From assembly GCF_014851905.1 (NCBI RefSeq), contig NZ_JACVAQ010000001.1:496001-560000 (forward strand): DNA of 64,000 nt, given 5' to 3'. The DNA comes from Pseudomonas sp. PDM14. GTDB lineage: Bacteria > Pseudomonadota > Gammaproteobacteria > Pseudomonadales > Pseudomonadaceae. The position numbers and the translations under genes were made by a program. Positions 8,974 to 18,035 of this stretch are shown in pieces. A model generated the notes under the pieces. The model searched no databases. It was given only the letters and a program-made list of their open reading frames with translations, and was not told the origin of the DNA. The number at the start of each line of letters is the position of its first letter. The stretch's first letter is position 1.

Positions 8974-9957
8974 CTACCGCTGGTACTTCTGCACAACCTG
9001 GTCGATGGCGCCGAAGATGCTCTCGTCGGCGGCATCGAACATCTCGATGCGCACCCGGTCGCCGAACTTCAGAAACGGCGTGCGCGCCTCGCCCTGCTCG
9101 ACGATCTCCAGCATGCGTTTCTCCGCCAGGCAGGAGGAGCCGGCGCTGCGGTCATAGTTGGACACGGTGCCCGAGCCGATGATGGTGCCGCTGCCCAGTG
9201 GCCGGGTCTTGGCCGCATGGGCGACCAGGGTCGGGAAATTGAAGGTCATGTCGGTGCCGGCGTCCGGCTGGCCGAACAGCTGCGCGTTGATATGCGACAC
9301 CAGCGGCCGGTGCACCTTGCCATCCTTCCAGGCCTCGCCCAGCTCGTCCGGGGTCACCGCCACCGGCGAGAAGCTCGACGATGGCTTGCTCTGGTAAAAG
9401 CCGAAGCCCTTGGCCAGCTCACCGGGGATCAGGTTGCGCAGCGACACGTCGTTGACCAGCATCAGCAGGCGAATGTGCCCGGCCGCCTCGGCAGCGCTGG
9501 CGCCCATCGGCACGTCGTCGGTGATCACCGCCAGCTCGGCCTCCAGGTCGATACCCCAGGCTTCGTCACCAAGCTGGATCGGGCTGTGCGGCGGGATGAA
9601 ACTGTCCGCGCCGCCCTGGTACATCAGCGGGTCGTGCCAGAAGCTCTCCGGCATTTCCGCGCCACGCGCCTTGCGCACCAGCTCGACGTGGTTGACGTAG
9701 GCACTGCCATCGGCCCAGTGATAGGCCCGCGGCAACGGGCTGTGGCAGTCGCGTTGGTCGAAGACGAAGGCGTCCTCGCAGAGGCCGTCGTTGAGGCGCT
9801 GGTACATGGCCTCCAGATGCGGGCCCTTGATCGACCAGTCATCCAGCGCGGCCTGCAGGGTCGCGGCGATCTGCGGCACCTTGACCGCCCGGCTCAGGTC
9901 GCGGGAAACCACCAGCAGCACGCCGTCGCGGCCTTGATTCAGTGATGCGAGTTTCAT
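8974..9957 (-). CDS. fahA: Fumarylacetoacetate hydrolase family protein (fumarylacetoacetase)
   Basis: The 327-residue enzyme probably cleaves fumarylacetoacetate to fumarate and acetoacetate, the last step of tyrosine degradation. FAH-fold signatures are visible: GIDLEAELAVITDDVP (metal-binding Glu/Asp), NDVSLRNLIPGELAKGFGF, and GSGTIIGSGTVSN near the C-terminus. At 327 residues it is about 100 shorter than the classical Pseudomonas FahA (about 430) and represents the shorter FAH subfamily. Its position between maiA and hmgA supports the role. It is flanked by REP pairs on both sides. Confidence 0.88.
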   Translation of the reverse strand: MKLASLNQGRDGVLLVVSRDLSRAVKVPQIAATLQAALDDWSIKGPHLEAMYQRLNDGLCEDAFVFDQRDCHSPLPRAYHWADGSAYVNHVELVRKARGAEMPESFWHDPLMYQGGADSFIPPHSPIQLGDEAWGIDLEAELAVITDDVPMGASAAEAAGHIRLLMLVNDVSLRNLIPGELAKGFGFYQSKPSSSFSPVAVTPDELGEAWKDGKVHRPLVSHINAQLFGQPDAGTDMTFNFPTLVAHAAKTRPLGSGTIIGSGTVSNYDRSAGSSCLAEKRMLEIVEQGEARTPFLKFGDRVRIEMFDAADESIFGAIDQVVQKYQR

Positions 9958-9985
9958 AATTGGATTCCGTCAGTTCAGAGACGTC

Positions 9986-10047
9986 TGTAGGAGCCAGCTT
10001 GCTGGCGATCAACGTGGCATGCGATCGCCAGTAAGCTGGCTCCTACA
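9986..10047. repeat. Inverted pair of REP elements (GTAGGAGC type)
   Basis: TGTAGGAGCCAGCTTGCTGG at 9986 and CCAGTAAGCTGGCTCCTACA ending at 10047 form a long hyphenated palindrome with GATC-containing inner arms. The TGTAGGAGC..GCGATC pattern is the commonest REP class in Pseudomonas. It lies between fahA and hmgA. Confidence 0.9.
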
Positions 10048-10056
10048 CATGCAGGT

Positions 10057-11196
10057 TCAGCCTTGTTTGCCTGGCGCCCGCCACGAGTTCACATACTCGG
10101 CCACCTCCACCCCGGCCGCGGCTTCGCCAACCTCCAGCGCGCGGCGGGTGTCGATCATCACCGCCACCTCGTCGATGAAGGTCGCCGGGTCAACCTGGGC
10201 CTTCTTCAGCGCCTTCGGATGCGGGCCATGGGGGAAACCACAGGGATGAAACGTCACCATCCCCTGTTCGATGTTGTCGCGGCTGAAGAAGTTGCCCCGG
10301 TGGTAGAACAACACCTCGTCGTAGTCGTCGTTGTTGTGGAAGAACGGCACCTTGAGCGCACCGGGATCAGACTCGACCGGGCGCGGGGTGAAGGTGCAGA
10401 CGACGAAGCCATTGGCGACGAAGGTGGTGTGCGCCGATGGCGGCAGGTGGTAGCGGTGGCTCATCAGCGGGCGGATGTCGCGCCAGTTGAGGCGTACCAC
10501 GGTGTTGTCGCCGTGCCAGCCGACCACGTCCAGCGGGTTGTAGGGAAAGGTCACGGTGCTGATCTGGTTGCGCCGCTTGATCCGCACCTGCCAGGGGTTC
10601 TCGTCCTGCTGCGCCTTGAACGCCTCGTCGAGGCGCGGATGGTCGAGTACCGCCGGGTCGAAGATCGCCTGCGGACCGAGCAGGCCCTTGTCCGGCAGCA
10701 TGTAGGCGCCGTCGCTGTTCTCGATCAGCAGCATGAAGGTCGGCTGCGTGGCCTCGATGCGCCAAGCGGTGCCGCGCGGGATCATCAGGTAGTCGCCGTC
10801 GCGGTACTCGAGGTGGCCGAAGTCGCAGTAGAAATGCCCGGCGCCCTCGTGGACGAACAGCAGCTCGTCACCGTCGCTGTTGCGCACCAGGTGGCGCATG
10901 GCGCCGTTAGTCTTCCAGATACGCAGCTGCACGTCGGCGTTGTGCAGCGTCAGCGGCGCCTGCAACGGGCAGTCGCGTTCGCTGGCGATGGCGTTGAAGT
11001 TGAACGCGTGCGGGCGCAGCGGCCCCTGCCAGTCGACCCAGCCGGTGGGCGGGTGCTTGTGGTGTAGGTGGGTCACCGGGCCGAAGAAGCCCTCGCGGCC
11101 CATCTCGCGCTCGTAGGTGTCCTGCGGAAAATCGCAATGCGCCTGACGCGAACAGTCGCCCTCGCGTAGGGGAAAGCTGATCCATTTCCGGCTCAT
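10057..11196 (-). CDS. hmgA: Homogentisate 1,2-dioxygenase (short-form family)
   Basis: The enzyme opens the ring of homogentisate to maleylacetoacetate with O2 and Fe(II). The 379-residue cupin-like protein carries FFHNNDDYDE near residues 307-316, the counterpart of the His...Glu iron ligands, and TFHPCGFPHGPHP near residue 334, the conserved PHGP segment with the third ligand. It is 50-60 residues shorter than the classical HmgA of P. putida and P. aeruginosa (about 433). The ATG at 11196 follows GAGGAGATACAC, a strong ribosome binding site; upstream frame falls in a repeat. Its place between fahA and hppD supports the assignment. Confidence 0.9.
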   Translation of the reverse strand: MSRKWISFPLREGDCSRQAHCDFPQDTYEREMGREGFFGPVTHLHHKHPPTGWVDWQGPLRPHAFNFNAIASERDCPLQAPLTLHNADVQLRIWKTNGAMRHLVRNSDGDELLFVHEGAGHFYCDFGHLEYRDGDYLMIPRGTAWRIEATQPTFMLLIENSDGAYMLPDKGLLGPQAIFDPAVLDHPRLDEAFKAQQDENPWQVRIKRRNQISTVTFPYNPLDVVGWHGDNTVVRLNWRDIRPLMSHRYHLPPSAHTTFVANGFVVCTFTPRPVESDPGALKVPFFHNNDDYDEVLFYHRGNFFSRDNIEQGMVTFHPCGFPHGPHPKALKKAQVDPATFIDEVAVMIDTRRALEVGEAAAGVEVAEYVNSWRAPGKQG

Positions 11197-11226
11197 GTGT
11201 ATCTCCTCGTCATGGCGCTCAGGATG

Positions 11227-11326
11227 CGTAGGGCGGATGGCCACCCCGTGGACGGCCACCCCGTGGAAAACCGCGAAGGGTTTTCCCCCGACAGCGGCGG
11301 ATGAACCACACGTCACCCACCCTACG
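11227..11326. repeat. Hyphenated palindromic repeat, GTAGGGCGGATGGCCA type
   Basis: CGTAGGGCGG at 11227 pairs with CCACCCTACG at 11316-11325 (one mismatch). Inside, a GGCCACCCCGTGG unit occurs twice in tandem. The left arm is similar to the element at 8763. It is an intergenic REP-like or MITE-like repeat between hppD and hmgA. Confidence 0.65.
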
Positions 11327-11328
11327 GC

Positions 11329-12453
11329 TCAGTCCTCGGCGATCACGCCACGCCGTACCTGATCCTCCTCGATGGATTCGAACAGCGCCTTGAAGTTGCC
11401 TTCGCCGAAGCCCTGGTTGCCCTTGCGCTGGATGATCTCGAAGAAGATCGGGCCGATCACCGTGTTGGTGAAGATCTGCAGCAGGATGCCGTCGTCCTCC
11501 GACGTATCGACGCCCGGCGTGCCGACGCCCGGCGCACCATCGATCAGCAGGTTCAGTTCGCGCAGTTGCGCCAGGGGCTCGCCGTGGCCGGCCACGCGGC
11601 TGTCGACCTTTTCATAATAGGTGTCCGGCGTGGTCATGAAGTCCACGCCGTTGGCGCGCAGCTTGCGCACCGTTGCGTAGATGTCGTCGGTGGACAGGGC
11701 GATGTGCTGGATGCCCTCGCCGTGGTACTCGCGGATGAATTCCTCGATCTGCGACTTGTCGTCGGCCGACTCGTTGATCGGGATGCGGATCTTGCCGCAC
11801 GGCGCGGTCATGGCGCGGGAGAACAGGCCGGTGAGCTTGCCTTCGATGTCGAAGTAGCGGATCTCGCGAAAGCCGGCGATGCGCTCGTAGAAGCCGGACC
11901 AGACATCCATCTGCCCGCGCTTGACGTTGTGCGTGAGGTGGTCGATCAGCTGCAGGCCGACCGCGTTGTCGTTCGGCCCGCGGCCTTCGATGTACTCGAA
12001 GTCGACGTCGTAGATGCTCTTGCCACCGCTCTCGTCCGGATACCGGTCGACCAGGTACAGCAAGGAGCCGCCGATACCCTCGACGCAGGGAATGTTCAAT
12101 TCGCCGAAGTTGGCGTGGCTGCCGACCAGGGTCGCGCCCTGGGACTCGACGTAGGCGGCGGCCTGGGCGGCGTTCTTCACCCGGAAGGCCATGGCGCAGG
12201 CGCTCGGCCCGTGCTTCTCGCCGAAGGCGCGCACGTGGCCGGTGGGGCTGCCGTTGAGCACGATGTTGATGCCGTGCTGCTGGAACAGCCAGACCTCCTT
12301 GGAGCGGTGCTTGGCGGTTTCGGTGAAGCCCATGGCGCTGAACAGCGCGCGCAGCTGCTGGATGCCCTCGGCGCTGGGGGCAGTGAATTCGACGAACTCG
12401 AAGCCGTCGGTGCCGATGGGATTGTGTTGTTCGATCTTGGCCACGGCGTTCAT
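11329..12453 (-). CDS. hppD: 4-hydroxyphenylpyruvate dioxygenase
   Basis: Converts 4-hydroxyphenylpyruvate to homogentisate (O2, Fe(II)); first committed step of the cluster. The 374-residue protein has two VOC domains. Conserved segments are DHLTHNV near residue 170 (first iron His), GEGIQHIALSTDDI near 248 (second His), and GPIFFEIIQRKGNQGFGEGNF near the C-terminus, with the Glu ligand in FFEIIQRKG. It is about 17 residues longer than the usual 357-residue Pseudomonas enzyme. Part of the excess is an internal PGVGT/PGVDT repeat near residues 311-320. The ATG follows GAGGAGG. It is the first gene of the cluster, divergent from an AraC regulator. Confidence 0.95.
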   Translation of the reverse strand: MNAVAKIEQHNPIGTDGFEFVEFTAPSAEGIQQLRALFSAMGFTETAKHRSKEVWLFQQHGINIVLNGSPTGHVRAFGEKHGPSACAMAFRVKNAAQAAAYVESQGATLVGSHANFGELNIPCVEGIGGSLLYLVDRYPDESGGKSIYDVDFEYIEGRGPNDNAVGLQLIDHLTHNVKRGQMDVWSGFYERIAGFREIRYFDIEGKLTGLFSRAMTAPCGKIRIPINESADDKSQIEEFIREYHGEGIQHIALSTDDIYATVRKLRANGVDFMTTPDTYYEKVDSRVAGHGEPLAQLRELNLLIDGAPGVGTPGVDTSEDDGILLQIFTNTVIGPIFFEIIQRKGNQGFGEGNFKALFESIEEDQVRRGVIAED

Positions 12454-12768
12454 TGCGCCTCCTCGTTGTTGTTGTAGGGATGGCTAGCGTGGGGTGCCTG
12501 CTGCAGGCCCGAGGCCGCAGATTCGCTGGCTTCAATCTCCCCTGCACGGCCGTCGGCAACAAGCCGCCCGCCACCGCTCGGCACCTGGCAGGCAGGTCGC
12601 GACCGGCAAATTTCCCTTACAGCGCCACGCCACCACCCATGAACGCCGGCCATGCGTAACGCATTCTTTACGAGGTGGTGCAGCAGCCTGCCAGGCAAGG
12701 TATCGCCGCCACGCCGCGCGGCGGCTACCATCGCCTCTTTACCCGCTTCTGCCGACAAACCGACGACC
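12454..12768. promoter_or_regulatory. Divergent promoter region hppD/araC
   Basis: This 315-base spacer separates two divergent genes and must hold both promoters. No gene is supported. A short near-perfect palindrome, ATGCGTAACGCAT at 12652-12664 (arms ATGCGT/ACGCAT), is a candidate operator for the neighbouring regulator. No experimental site is known to me. Confidence 0.4.
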
Positions 12769-13539
12769 ATGGCCCGCGCCGTTCCCCCCGACCTGAGCAA
12801 CACCGAGGTGCCCCTGCGAGCCCTCGCCCGCAGCTACCCGCGTGGCCTGTACATCGAGCCGCACGAGCACGAATGGGGCCAGCTGCTCTACGCCATGTCC
12901 GGGATCATGTGGGTGGAAACTCCGGGCGAGGCCCTGCTGGTACCGCCGCAGCGTGGCGTGTGGCTGCCACCCGGCGTGGTCCACGGCATTCGCGTGGTCT
13001 CCGAGCTGGAGATGCGCAACATCTATCTGCGCCCACAACTGGCGCAGTCGCTGGCCAGCGAGGTGCAGGTGTTCGAGGTGCGTCCGTTGCTGCGCGAACT
13101 GGTGCTGGCGCTGGTCGAACAGGAACGCCAGAGCGACCCCGCCTACTACACCGCCCTGGCCGAACTGACCGTGCAGGAGCTGCACCGCGCACGCCGCTCG
13201 CAGTTGCGCGTGTCGCTGCCCGACGGCGCCGACCGCCGCCTGCTGCACCTGTGCCAGGCGGTGATGGCCGCTCCGTCGCTGGCGATCTCCTTCGAGCAAC
13301 ACGCCGCCGATGCCGGCGCCAGCGTGCGCACCCTGTCGCGCCTGCTGCTGCGCGAGCTGGGCATGGGCTTCGCCGAGTGGCGCCGCCAGGTGCAGCTGGC
13401 CACGGCGGCGGCCGCGTTGATCCAGGGTGTGCCGGTCAGTCGTATCGCCCGCGAACTGGGCTATCAGCCGGCCAGCTTCAGTGACATGTTTCGCCGTGAA
13501 CTGGGCATGACGCCCTCGGCCTACCGCGCCGGCAGCTGA
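12769..13539 (+). CDS. AraC-family transcriptional regulator
   Basis: The 256-residue protein has an N-terminal cupin-like sensor domain (residues about 25-100, including HEHEWGQLLYAMSG and PPGVVHGIRV). A C-terminal AraC/XylS DNA-binding domain with two helix-turn-helix motifs occupies about 155-254 (RIARELGYQPASFSDMFRRE). It is transcribed divergently from hppD, so control of tyrosine catabolism is a reasonable inference, not shown. The start at 12769 is chosen because the sensor domain follows directly; the frame is open upstream to 12652. Confidence 0.9.
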   Translation: MARAVPPDLSNTEVPLRALARSYPRGLYIEPHEHEWGQLLYAMSGIMWVETPGEALLVPPQRGVWLPPGVVHGIRVVSELEMRNIYLRPQLAQSLASEVQVFEVRPLLRELVLALVEQERQSDPAYYTALAELTVQELHRARRSQLRVSLPDGADRRLLHLCQAVMAAPSLAISFEQHAADAGASVRTLSRLLLRELGMGFAEWRRQVQLATAAAALIQGVPVSRIARELGYQPASFSDMFRRELGMTPSAYRAGS

Positions 13540-13621
13540 CCGATAGACAGAAGTGCTTGGCCGATAGCCCCGGCGTGCCCGCCATAGACTGCGCGCCATC
13601 GGTTACCACCCGGACACGCCC

Positions 13622-13795
13622 ATGCACTACCTCGTTTCCCTGCTCATCGGCCTGGCCGTCGGCGCGCTCTATGCGCTGCTCGACGTGCGCTCACCGGCAC
13701 CGCCCGCCATCGCCCTGGTCGGCCTGCTCGGCATGCAGCTGGGCGAGCAGTTGCTGCCCGCCGGCCGCCAGGTGCTCGGCCACTGGCTGGGCTGA
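13622..13795 (+). CDS. XapX domain-containing small membrane protein
   Basis: The 57-residue protein consists of two hydrophobic helices (about 3-20 and 27-42) around the short charged turn LLDVRSPAPPAIALVG. This is the XapX/DUF1427 pattern (YALLxVRSPAPP..A..GLLGMxLGE). It is an inner membrane protein of unknown function. The gene is read in a different frame from the long open frame covering the same bases, whose N-terminal part is spurious. It lies 34 bases upstream of the oxidoreductase gene and is probably co-transcribed. Confidence 0.85.
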   Translation: MHYLVSLLIGLAVGALYALLDVRSPAPPAIALVGLLGMQLGEQLLPAGRQVLGHWLG

Positions 13796-13829
13796 CCGAG
13801 CCTCCCCTTTTCCGCACAAGGACAACGCC

Positions 13830-14798
13830 ATGCAGGCCCTGCAGTTTTCCCACACCGGCGACCTCGCCGCCCTCCGCCACGTCGAGCTGCCACGCCCAGT
13901 ACCCGGCGCCGATGACGTGCTGGTCGAAGTGCACGCCGCCGGGCTCAACCCCAGCGACGTGAAGAACGTGCTCGGGCGCTTTCCCTACACCACCCTGCCG
14001 CGCGTGCCGGGCCGCGACTTCGCCGGCGTGGTCGTCGAAGGGCCGCAGCACCTGCTTGGCCAGGCGGTGTGGGGCACCGGTCGCGGCCTAGGCTTCAGCC
14101 GCGACGGCAGCCACGCCGCCTACCTGACCCTGCCCGCCGCCGGCGTCGCGCGCAAACCGGCGGCGCTCGGCTTCAGCCAGGCCGCCGCGCTCGGCGTGCC
14201 CTACACCACCGCCTGGGACGCCCTGCAGCGCAGCCAGGTCGGCAACGGCACGCGCCTGCTGGTGATCGGTGGCAACGGCGCCGTCGGCCACGCCGCCATC
14301 GCCCTGGGCAGGGCGCTCGGCGCCGAGGTACTGGCCGCCGTGCGGCGCCCCGAGCTGCACCGCAAACTGCTCGCCAGCGGCACGCCGTGCCTGCTGCTGG
14401 AGCAACCGGAGCGACTCGGCGCACAAGTGCGCGAGGTGTTTCCCGAGGGCGCCGAGGTGATCTTCGACACCACCGGTTTCTGGCTGCCGCCAGCCGTTGC
14501 CGCGCTGGCCGACTTCGGCCGCATCGCCATCATCGCCGCGCCGGTCGACGGCCAGGTGCAACTGCCAGCACTGGCCCTGTATCGCCGCGGCGGTTCGCTG
14601 GTCGGGGTCAACTCACTGCTCTACGACACCCTGCAGTGCGCGCGCATGCTCGAACACTTCGGCGCCTTCTTCGACGAAGGCCGCCTGCCGCTGCCCGAAG
14701 GGTTGCTCGAGATACCCCTGTGCCAGGGGGTGAAGGCCTACGAAGCGGTCAATGCCGGCAGCTGCGAGAAGATCATCTTCCTCCCGCAGGCCGACTAA
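13830..14798 (+). CDS. Zinc-independent quinone oxidoreductase-like protein (MDR family)
   Basis: A 322-residue medium-chain dehydrogenase/reductase. The N-terminal GroES-like domain shows [18 protein letters not shown] and [11 protein letters not shown]. The Rossmann domain shows [20 protein letters not shown] near residue 140, with the NADPH-binding GxGxVG-like loop. The structural-zinc cysteine cluster is absent, as in quinone oxidoreductases. The substrate is unknown. The ATG at 13830 is preceded by a weak AAGGA site. It overlaps the convergent GGDEF-EAL gene by four bases. Confidence 0.85.
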   Translation: MQALQFSHTGDLAALRHVELPRPVPGADDVLVEVHAAGLNPSDVKNVLGRFPYTTLPRVPGRDFAGVVVEGPQHLLGQAVWGTGRGLGFSRDGSHAAYLTLPAAGVARKPAALGFSQAAALGVPYTTAWDALQRSQVGNGTRLLVIGGNGAVGHAAIALGRALGAEVLAAVRRPELHRKLLASGTPCLLLEQPERLGAQVREVFPEGAEVIFDTTGFWLPPAVAALADFGRIAIIAAPVDGQVQLPALALYRRGGSLVGVNSLLYDTLQCARMLEHFGAFFDEGRLPLPEGLLEIPLCQGVKAYEAVNAGSCEKIIFLPQAD

Positions 14799-17242
14799 CG
14801 CGCCTGCGGCGTCAGTTCTGCCAGCTCTCGGTAGACCGCCAGGTCGAACGGCTGCGGGCGGGCGATCACGTAGCCCTGGGCGTAATCGATGCCGATTTCG
14901 CGCAGGGCCTGCAGCACCGCCTCGGTCTCGACGAACTCGGCGATGGTGGCTTTGCCCATGACGTGGCCGATGTGGTTGATCGCCTCGACCATGGCCCGGT
15001 CGATGGGGTTGTGCAGCATGTCGCGGACGAAGCTGCCGTCGATCTTCAGGTAGTCCACCGGCAGGTGCTTGAGGTACATGAACGAGGACATGCCGGCGCA
15101 GAAATCGTCCAGCGAGAAGCGGCAGCCGAGGCTCTTCAGCTCGTTGATGAAACGCGTGGCGTCGGCCAGGTTGGTGATCGCCGTGGTCTCGGTGATCTCG
15201 AAGCAGATCATCTGCGCGGGGATGCCCTGGCTGGTCAGTTGCTCGCGGATGAAGTCGAGGAAATTGGCATCGCCGATACTTGCCCCAGAGAGGTTGATGG
15301 CGCAGGTCAGCCGCGTTGGCAGGTCGCCAGTGTCACGTTGCCTGGCCAGAGCCTGCAAAGTGTTGCGCAGCACCCAGCGGTCGATCATGTGCATCAGCCC
15401 GTAGCGCTCGGCGGCCGGGATGAAACTGCCGGGGCCGATCAGCTCGCCGCCCTCGTCGCGCAGGCGCAGGAGAATCTCCAGGTGCAGGTCGTCCTGGTCC
15501 GCACCCAGGGCGAGGATGCGCTGGGCGTAGAGGCAGAAATGGTTTTCCTGCAGCGCGGTATGGATGCGCTGCACCCAGGTCATTTCACCGACGCGCTGGG
15601 ACAGCTCGCTGTCGTCCGGCTGGTAGGCATGCACGCGGTTGCGGCCTTTCTCCTTGGCCGAGTAGCAGGCCATGTCAGCAGTGCGCAGCAGCGCCTCCAG
15701 GGTGCTGTGGCCCTCGCTGACCTGCACCAGGCCGACGCTGACGCTGATGGCGAACGGGCGCCCGTTCCAGACGAAGCGCAGCGCTTCGACCGAGCGCCGC
15801 AAGGCCTCGGCAATACGCTCGGCGGCATCGGCCGGGCAGTTTTCCAGAATCACGCCGAACTCGTCGCCACCGAGCCGCGCCAGGGTATCGCCCTCGCGCA
15901 GGTGCGCCTGCAATTCAGCGCAGACCTGGCGCAGCAGCTCGTCGCCAGCGGCGTGGCCGCTGGTGTCGTTGACCACCTTGAACTGGTCGAGGTCGAGGAA
16001 CATCAGCGCATGGCGCCGGTGCTCGTGCTGCAGGCGCTCGAGCAGTTGCGAGACGCGGTACTCGAACTCGCGGCGGTTGAGCAGCCCGGTCAGCGCGTCG
16101 TGGCTGGCCTGCCAGGACAGGCTGGCGACGAATTGCCGCTCGCGGGTCATGTCGTGCAGCACCATCACCGCGCCGCTGACCTGGCCGTCGCTGAGGATCG
16201 GCGTGCCGACCAGGTTGACCGCCACCGAGCTGCCGTCCGGGCGTACGATCAGCTTGGTGTGGTCGCACAGGCTACGGCTGTGCCCGGCGAGGATCGCCTG
16301 CAACAGCGGTTCGTGGGTCTCGCCCGGCTGCTCGTCGATGATCGAGAACAGCGCCTCGAATTCCTGCCCGCGCGCCTGCTCGACGCTGCAGCCGGTGAGC
16401 TGCTCGGCGGTCGGGTTCATGTAGGCGACGCGGCCGTCCTGATCGAGGCTGATCACCGCATCGCCGATCGCCGCCAGCGTCACCTGGGCGCGCAGTTTCT
16501 CGGTTTCCAGGGCGTGATCGGCCTGCTCGCGCTGGATCAGCAGCTTGCGCGTGCGCAGCACCGCAAGGCCGATCAGCAACGCGGCAGTGAGCAGGTTGAG
16601 CAGCATCAGCAGGCGCAGCACCTCGCGCGAGGCCTCGCCGAGAATCCGCGAGAACGCCTCGGCAGCCGGCGACACGCCGAGGTTGATCTGCTCGATGCGT
16701 GCCTGCCAGTCGGCCAGTTGCTCGGGGGTCAACGGCTGGGTGGCGATGCTGGTCTGCAGCTCCTGCGCCAGGTCGGTGAGGGCGAAGATGTACTGGTCGC
16801 CGATGGTCCAGCGTTCGATGGCGCGCTGCAGGTAGCTGAGCTGGCTGAAGTTGGCGTACAGCCAGATCATCGCCTCGACATCATCCGGGTGATTGCGCCC
16901 CTGCAGGATGCCGGCGCGGGCGGCCTCCAGGTTTGGCGGGCGCTGGTCCATGGCCACGCGAAAGGCGTGGTCACCCATGGGCACGGCGATGGCGTCCTGG
17001 TAGCGTTTGAAATGCTCGGGGTTCTGGCTGCGTGCGTACAGGCGCAGGTAGTGGATGGCATCCTTCTGCCCTTTCGACCACAGGCTCTCGCCGCCGACAT
17101 AGGCGCGCACCGCCGACAGCAGGTACAGGCTGCCGCCGGCCAAGAGCGCCTGCAGTACGATCACCAGCGCGAACGGCCAGACCAGCCGCAGCAACTGGGA
17201 CATGGTGCGCGCCCGCCTGGCGCTCGTCTCCGAACTCGTCAA
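14795..17242 (-). CDS. Membrane GGDEF-EAL cyclic-di-GMP protein with PAS domain
   Basis: The 815-residue protein has TM1 near residues 20-45, a roughly 160-residue periplasmic helical domain, TM2 near 213-230, a PAS domain (about 245-365, with [17 protein letters not shown]), GGDEF (about 375-535) and EAL (about 545-800). The GGDEF site is intact (RLGGDEF near 455) with an RxxD inhibitory site (REGD) five residues before it. The EAL signature reads EILLR instead of EALLR, and loop 6 reads DDFCAG rather than DDFGTG. Phosphodiesterase activity is therefore uncertain. The start is a TTG at 17242 behind a strong AGGAG; an ATG 13 codons on is the alternative. Confidence 0.9.
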   Translation of the reverse strand: MTSSETSARRARTMSQLLRLVWPFALVIVLQALLAGGSLYLLSAVRAYVGGESLWSKGQKDAIHYLRLYARSQNPEHFKRYQDAIAVPMGDHAFRVAMDQRPPNLEAARAGILQGRNHPDDVEAMIWLYANFSQLSYLQRAIERWTIGDQYIFALTDLAQELQTSIATQPLTPEQLADWQARIEQINLGVSPAAEAFSRILGEASREVLRLLMLLNLLTAALLIGLAVLRTRKLLIQREQADHALETEKLRAQVTLAAIGDAVISLDQDGRVAYMNPTAEQLTGCSVEQARGQEFEALFSIIDEQPGETHEPLLQAILAGHSRSLCDHTKLIVRPDGSSVAVNLVGTPILSDGQVSGAVMVLHDMTRERQFVASLSWQASHDALTGLLNRREFEYRVSQLLERLQHEHRRHALMFLDLDQFKVVNDTSGHAAGDELLRQVCAELQAHLREGDTLARLGGDEFGVILENCPADAAERIAEALRRSVEALRFVWNGRPFAISVSVGLVQVSEGHSTLEALLRTADMACYSAKEKGRNRVHAYQPDDSELSQRVGEMTWVQRIHTALQENHFCLYAQRILALGADQDDLHLEILLRLRDEGGELIGPGSFIPAAERYGLMHMIDRWVLRNTLQALARQRDTGDLPTRLTCAINLSGASIGDANFLDFIREQLTSQGIPAQMICFEITETTAITNLADATRFINELKSLGCRFSLDDFCAGMSSFMYLKHLPVDYLKIDGSFVRDMLHNPIDRAMVEAINHIGHVMGKATIAEFVETEAVLQALREIGIDYAQGYVIARPQPFDLAVYRELAELTPQAR

Positions 17243-17552
17243 TCCCTTTCTCCTGACATCGACGCAGCCCCGCCCGCCACCGATAGCACAAGGTCGTCAG
17301 GCAGCACGCGTCGCAAAGCACAGGTTGAGAACAGCCAGGCGCCCACAGCCTCTTGCGCAAGAGGCACCAGCGTACCAATCAGGTATAGATGGCTTTGCCA
17401 CGGAAGAAAGGGAAAGCGGATTAAATCGTCAGGTTTCGCCCGGATGCCGCAGCGCACGCCGGCCGGAGGCGGAGCCTGCACGAGCAACACGGCCTGCAAA
17501 CGCCCTGCCGGCACCCCCATGCCGGCAGAGACTTATCTGCATGAAGCAGCCT
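17243..17552. other. Intergenic region without recognised gene
   Basis: These 310 bases lie between the end of the DUF934 gene and the start of the GGDEF-EAL gene. A 93-codon minus-strand frame crosses it but has no family-like sequence and runs into the GGDEF-EAL start. I see only the promoter region for the minus-strand gene. Confidence 0.5.
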
Positions 17553-18035
17553 TCAGCGCCGGCGAAACAGTGGCCGCGGTTCGATCACCGAGCGGCTGTA
17601 GAGCACGCTCATCCCGGCCAGCCCCTTGAGTGCATCCTCCACCGACTTGTCGGCACGCACGGCAAAGGCATCGAAGCCGCACTGGCGCATGTGGCTGAGC
17701 TGGTCGCGCAGCACGTCGCCCACCGCACGCAGCTCGCCGCTCCAGCCCAGGCGCGTGCGCAGCACATAGGCCTGGCTGTAGCCGCGGCCGTCGCGAAAGC
17801 TGGGGAAGTCCACGGCGATCAGTGGCAGGTGCGGCAGCAGCTCGGCGAGGCTTTCCGCATCGTCGTCCGGCGCCAGCCACAGGCCCTGCGCCGGATCGCG
17901 CTGCAGCAGCCACTGCGCCAGCGGCACGATCAGCGCCGCGCCCGCTGGCGCCGGTTCATCGTCACGCAGCAGCTGCCAGGGATCGTTCTCAACGAGCTGC
18001 GCCTGGCCGTCGTGCAAGCGGATCAGGTTGTTCAT
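17553..18035 (-). CDS. DUF934 protein, sulfite-reductase partner
   Basis: A 160-residue soluble protein of the DUF934 family, which almost always follows a cysI-type sulfite reductase gene. Visible landmarks are LPLIAVDFPSFRDGRGYSQA near residues 79-98 and LRAVGDVLRDQLSHMRQCGFDAF near 109-131. The exact role is not established; assisting sulfite reduction is inferred from context. Its ATG overlaps the cysI stop by four bases, indicating translational coupling. Confidence 0.88.
   Translation of the reverse strand: MNNLIRLHDGQAQLVENDPWQLLRDDEPAPAGAALIVPLAQWLLQRDPAQGLWLAPDDDAESLAELLPHLPLIAVDFPSFRDGRGYSQAYVLRTRLGWSGELRAVGDVLRDQLSHMRQCGFDAFAVRADKSVEDALKGLAGMSVLYSRSVIEPRPLFRRR

Noticed and set aside
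14069..17629. 1186-codon open frame on the plus strand
   Set aside because: It is antisense to the GGDEF-EAL gene and runs out of frame through the oxidoreductase gene, both clearly real. No domain is visible.
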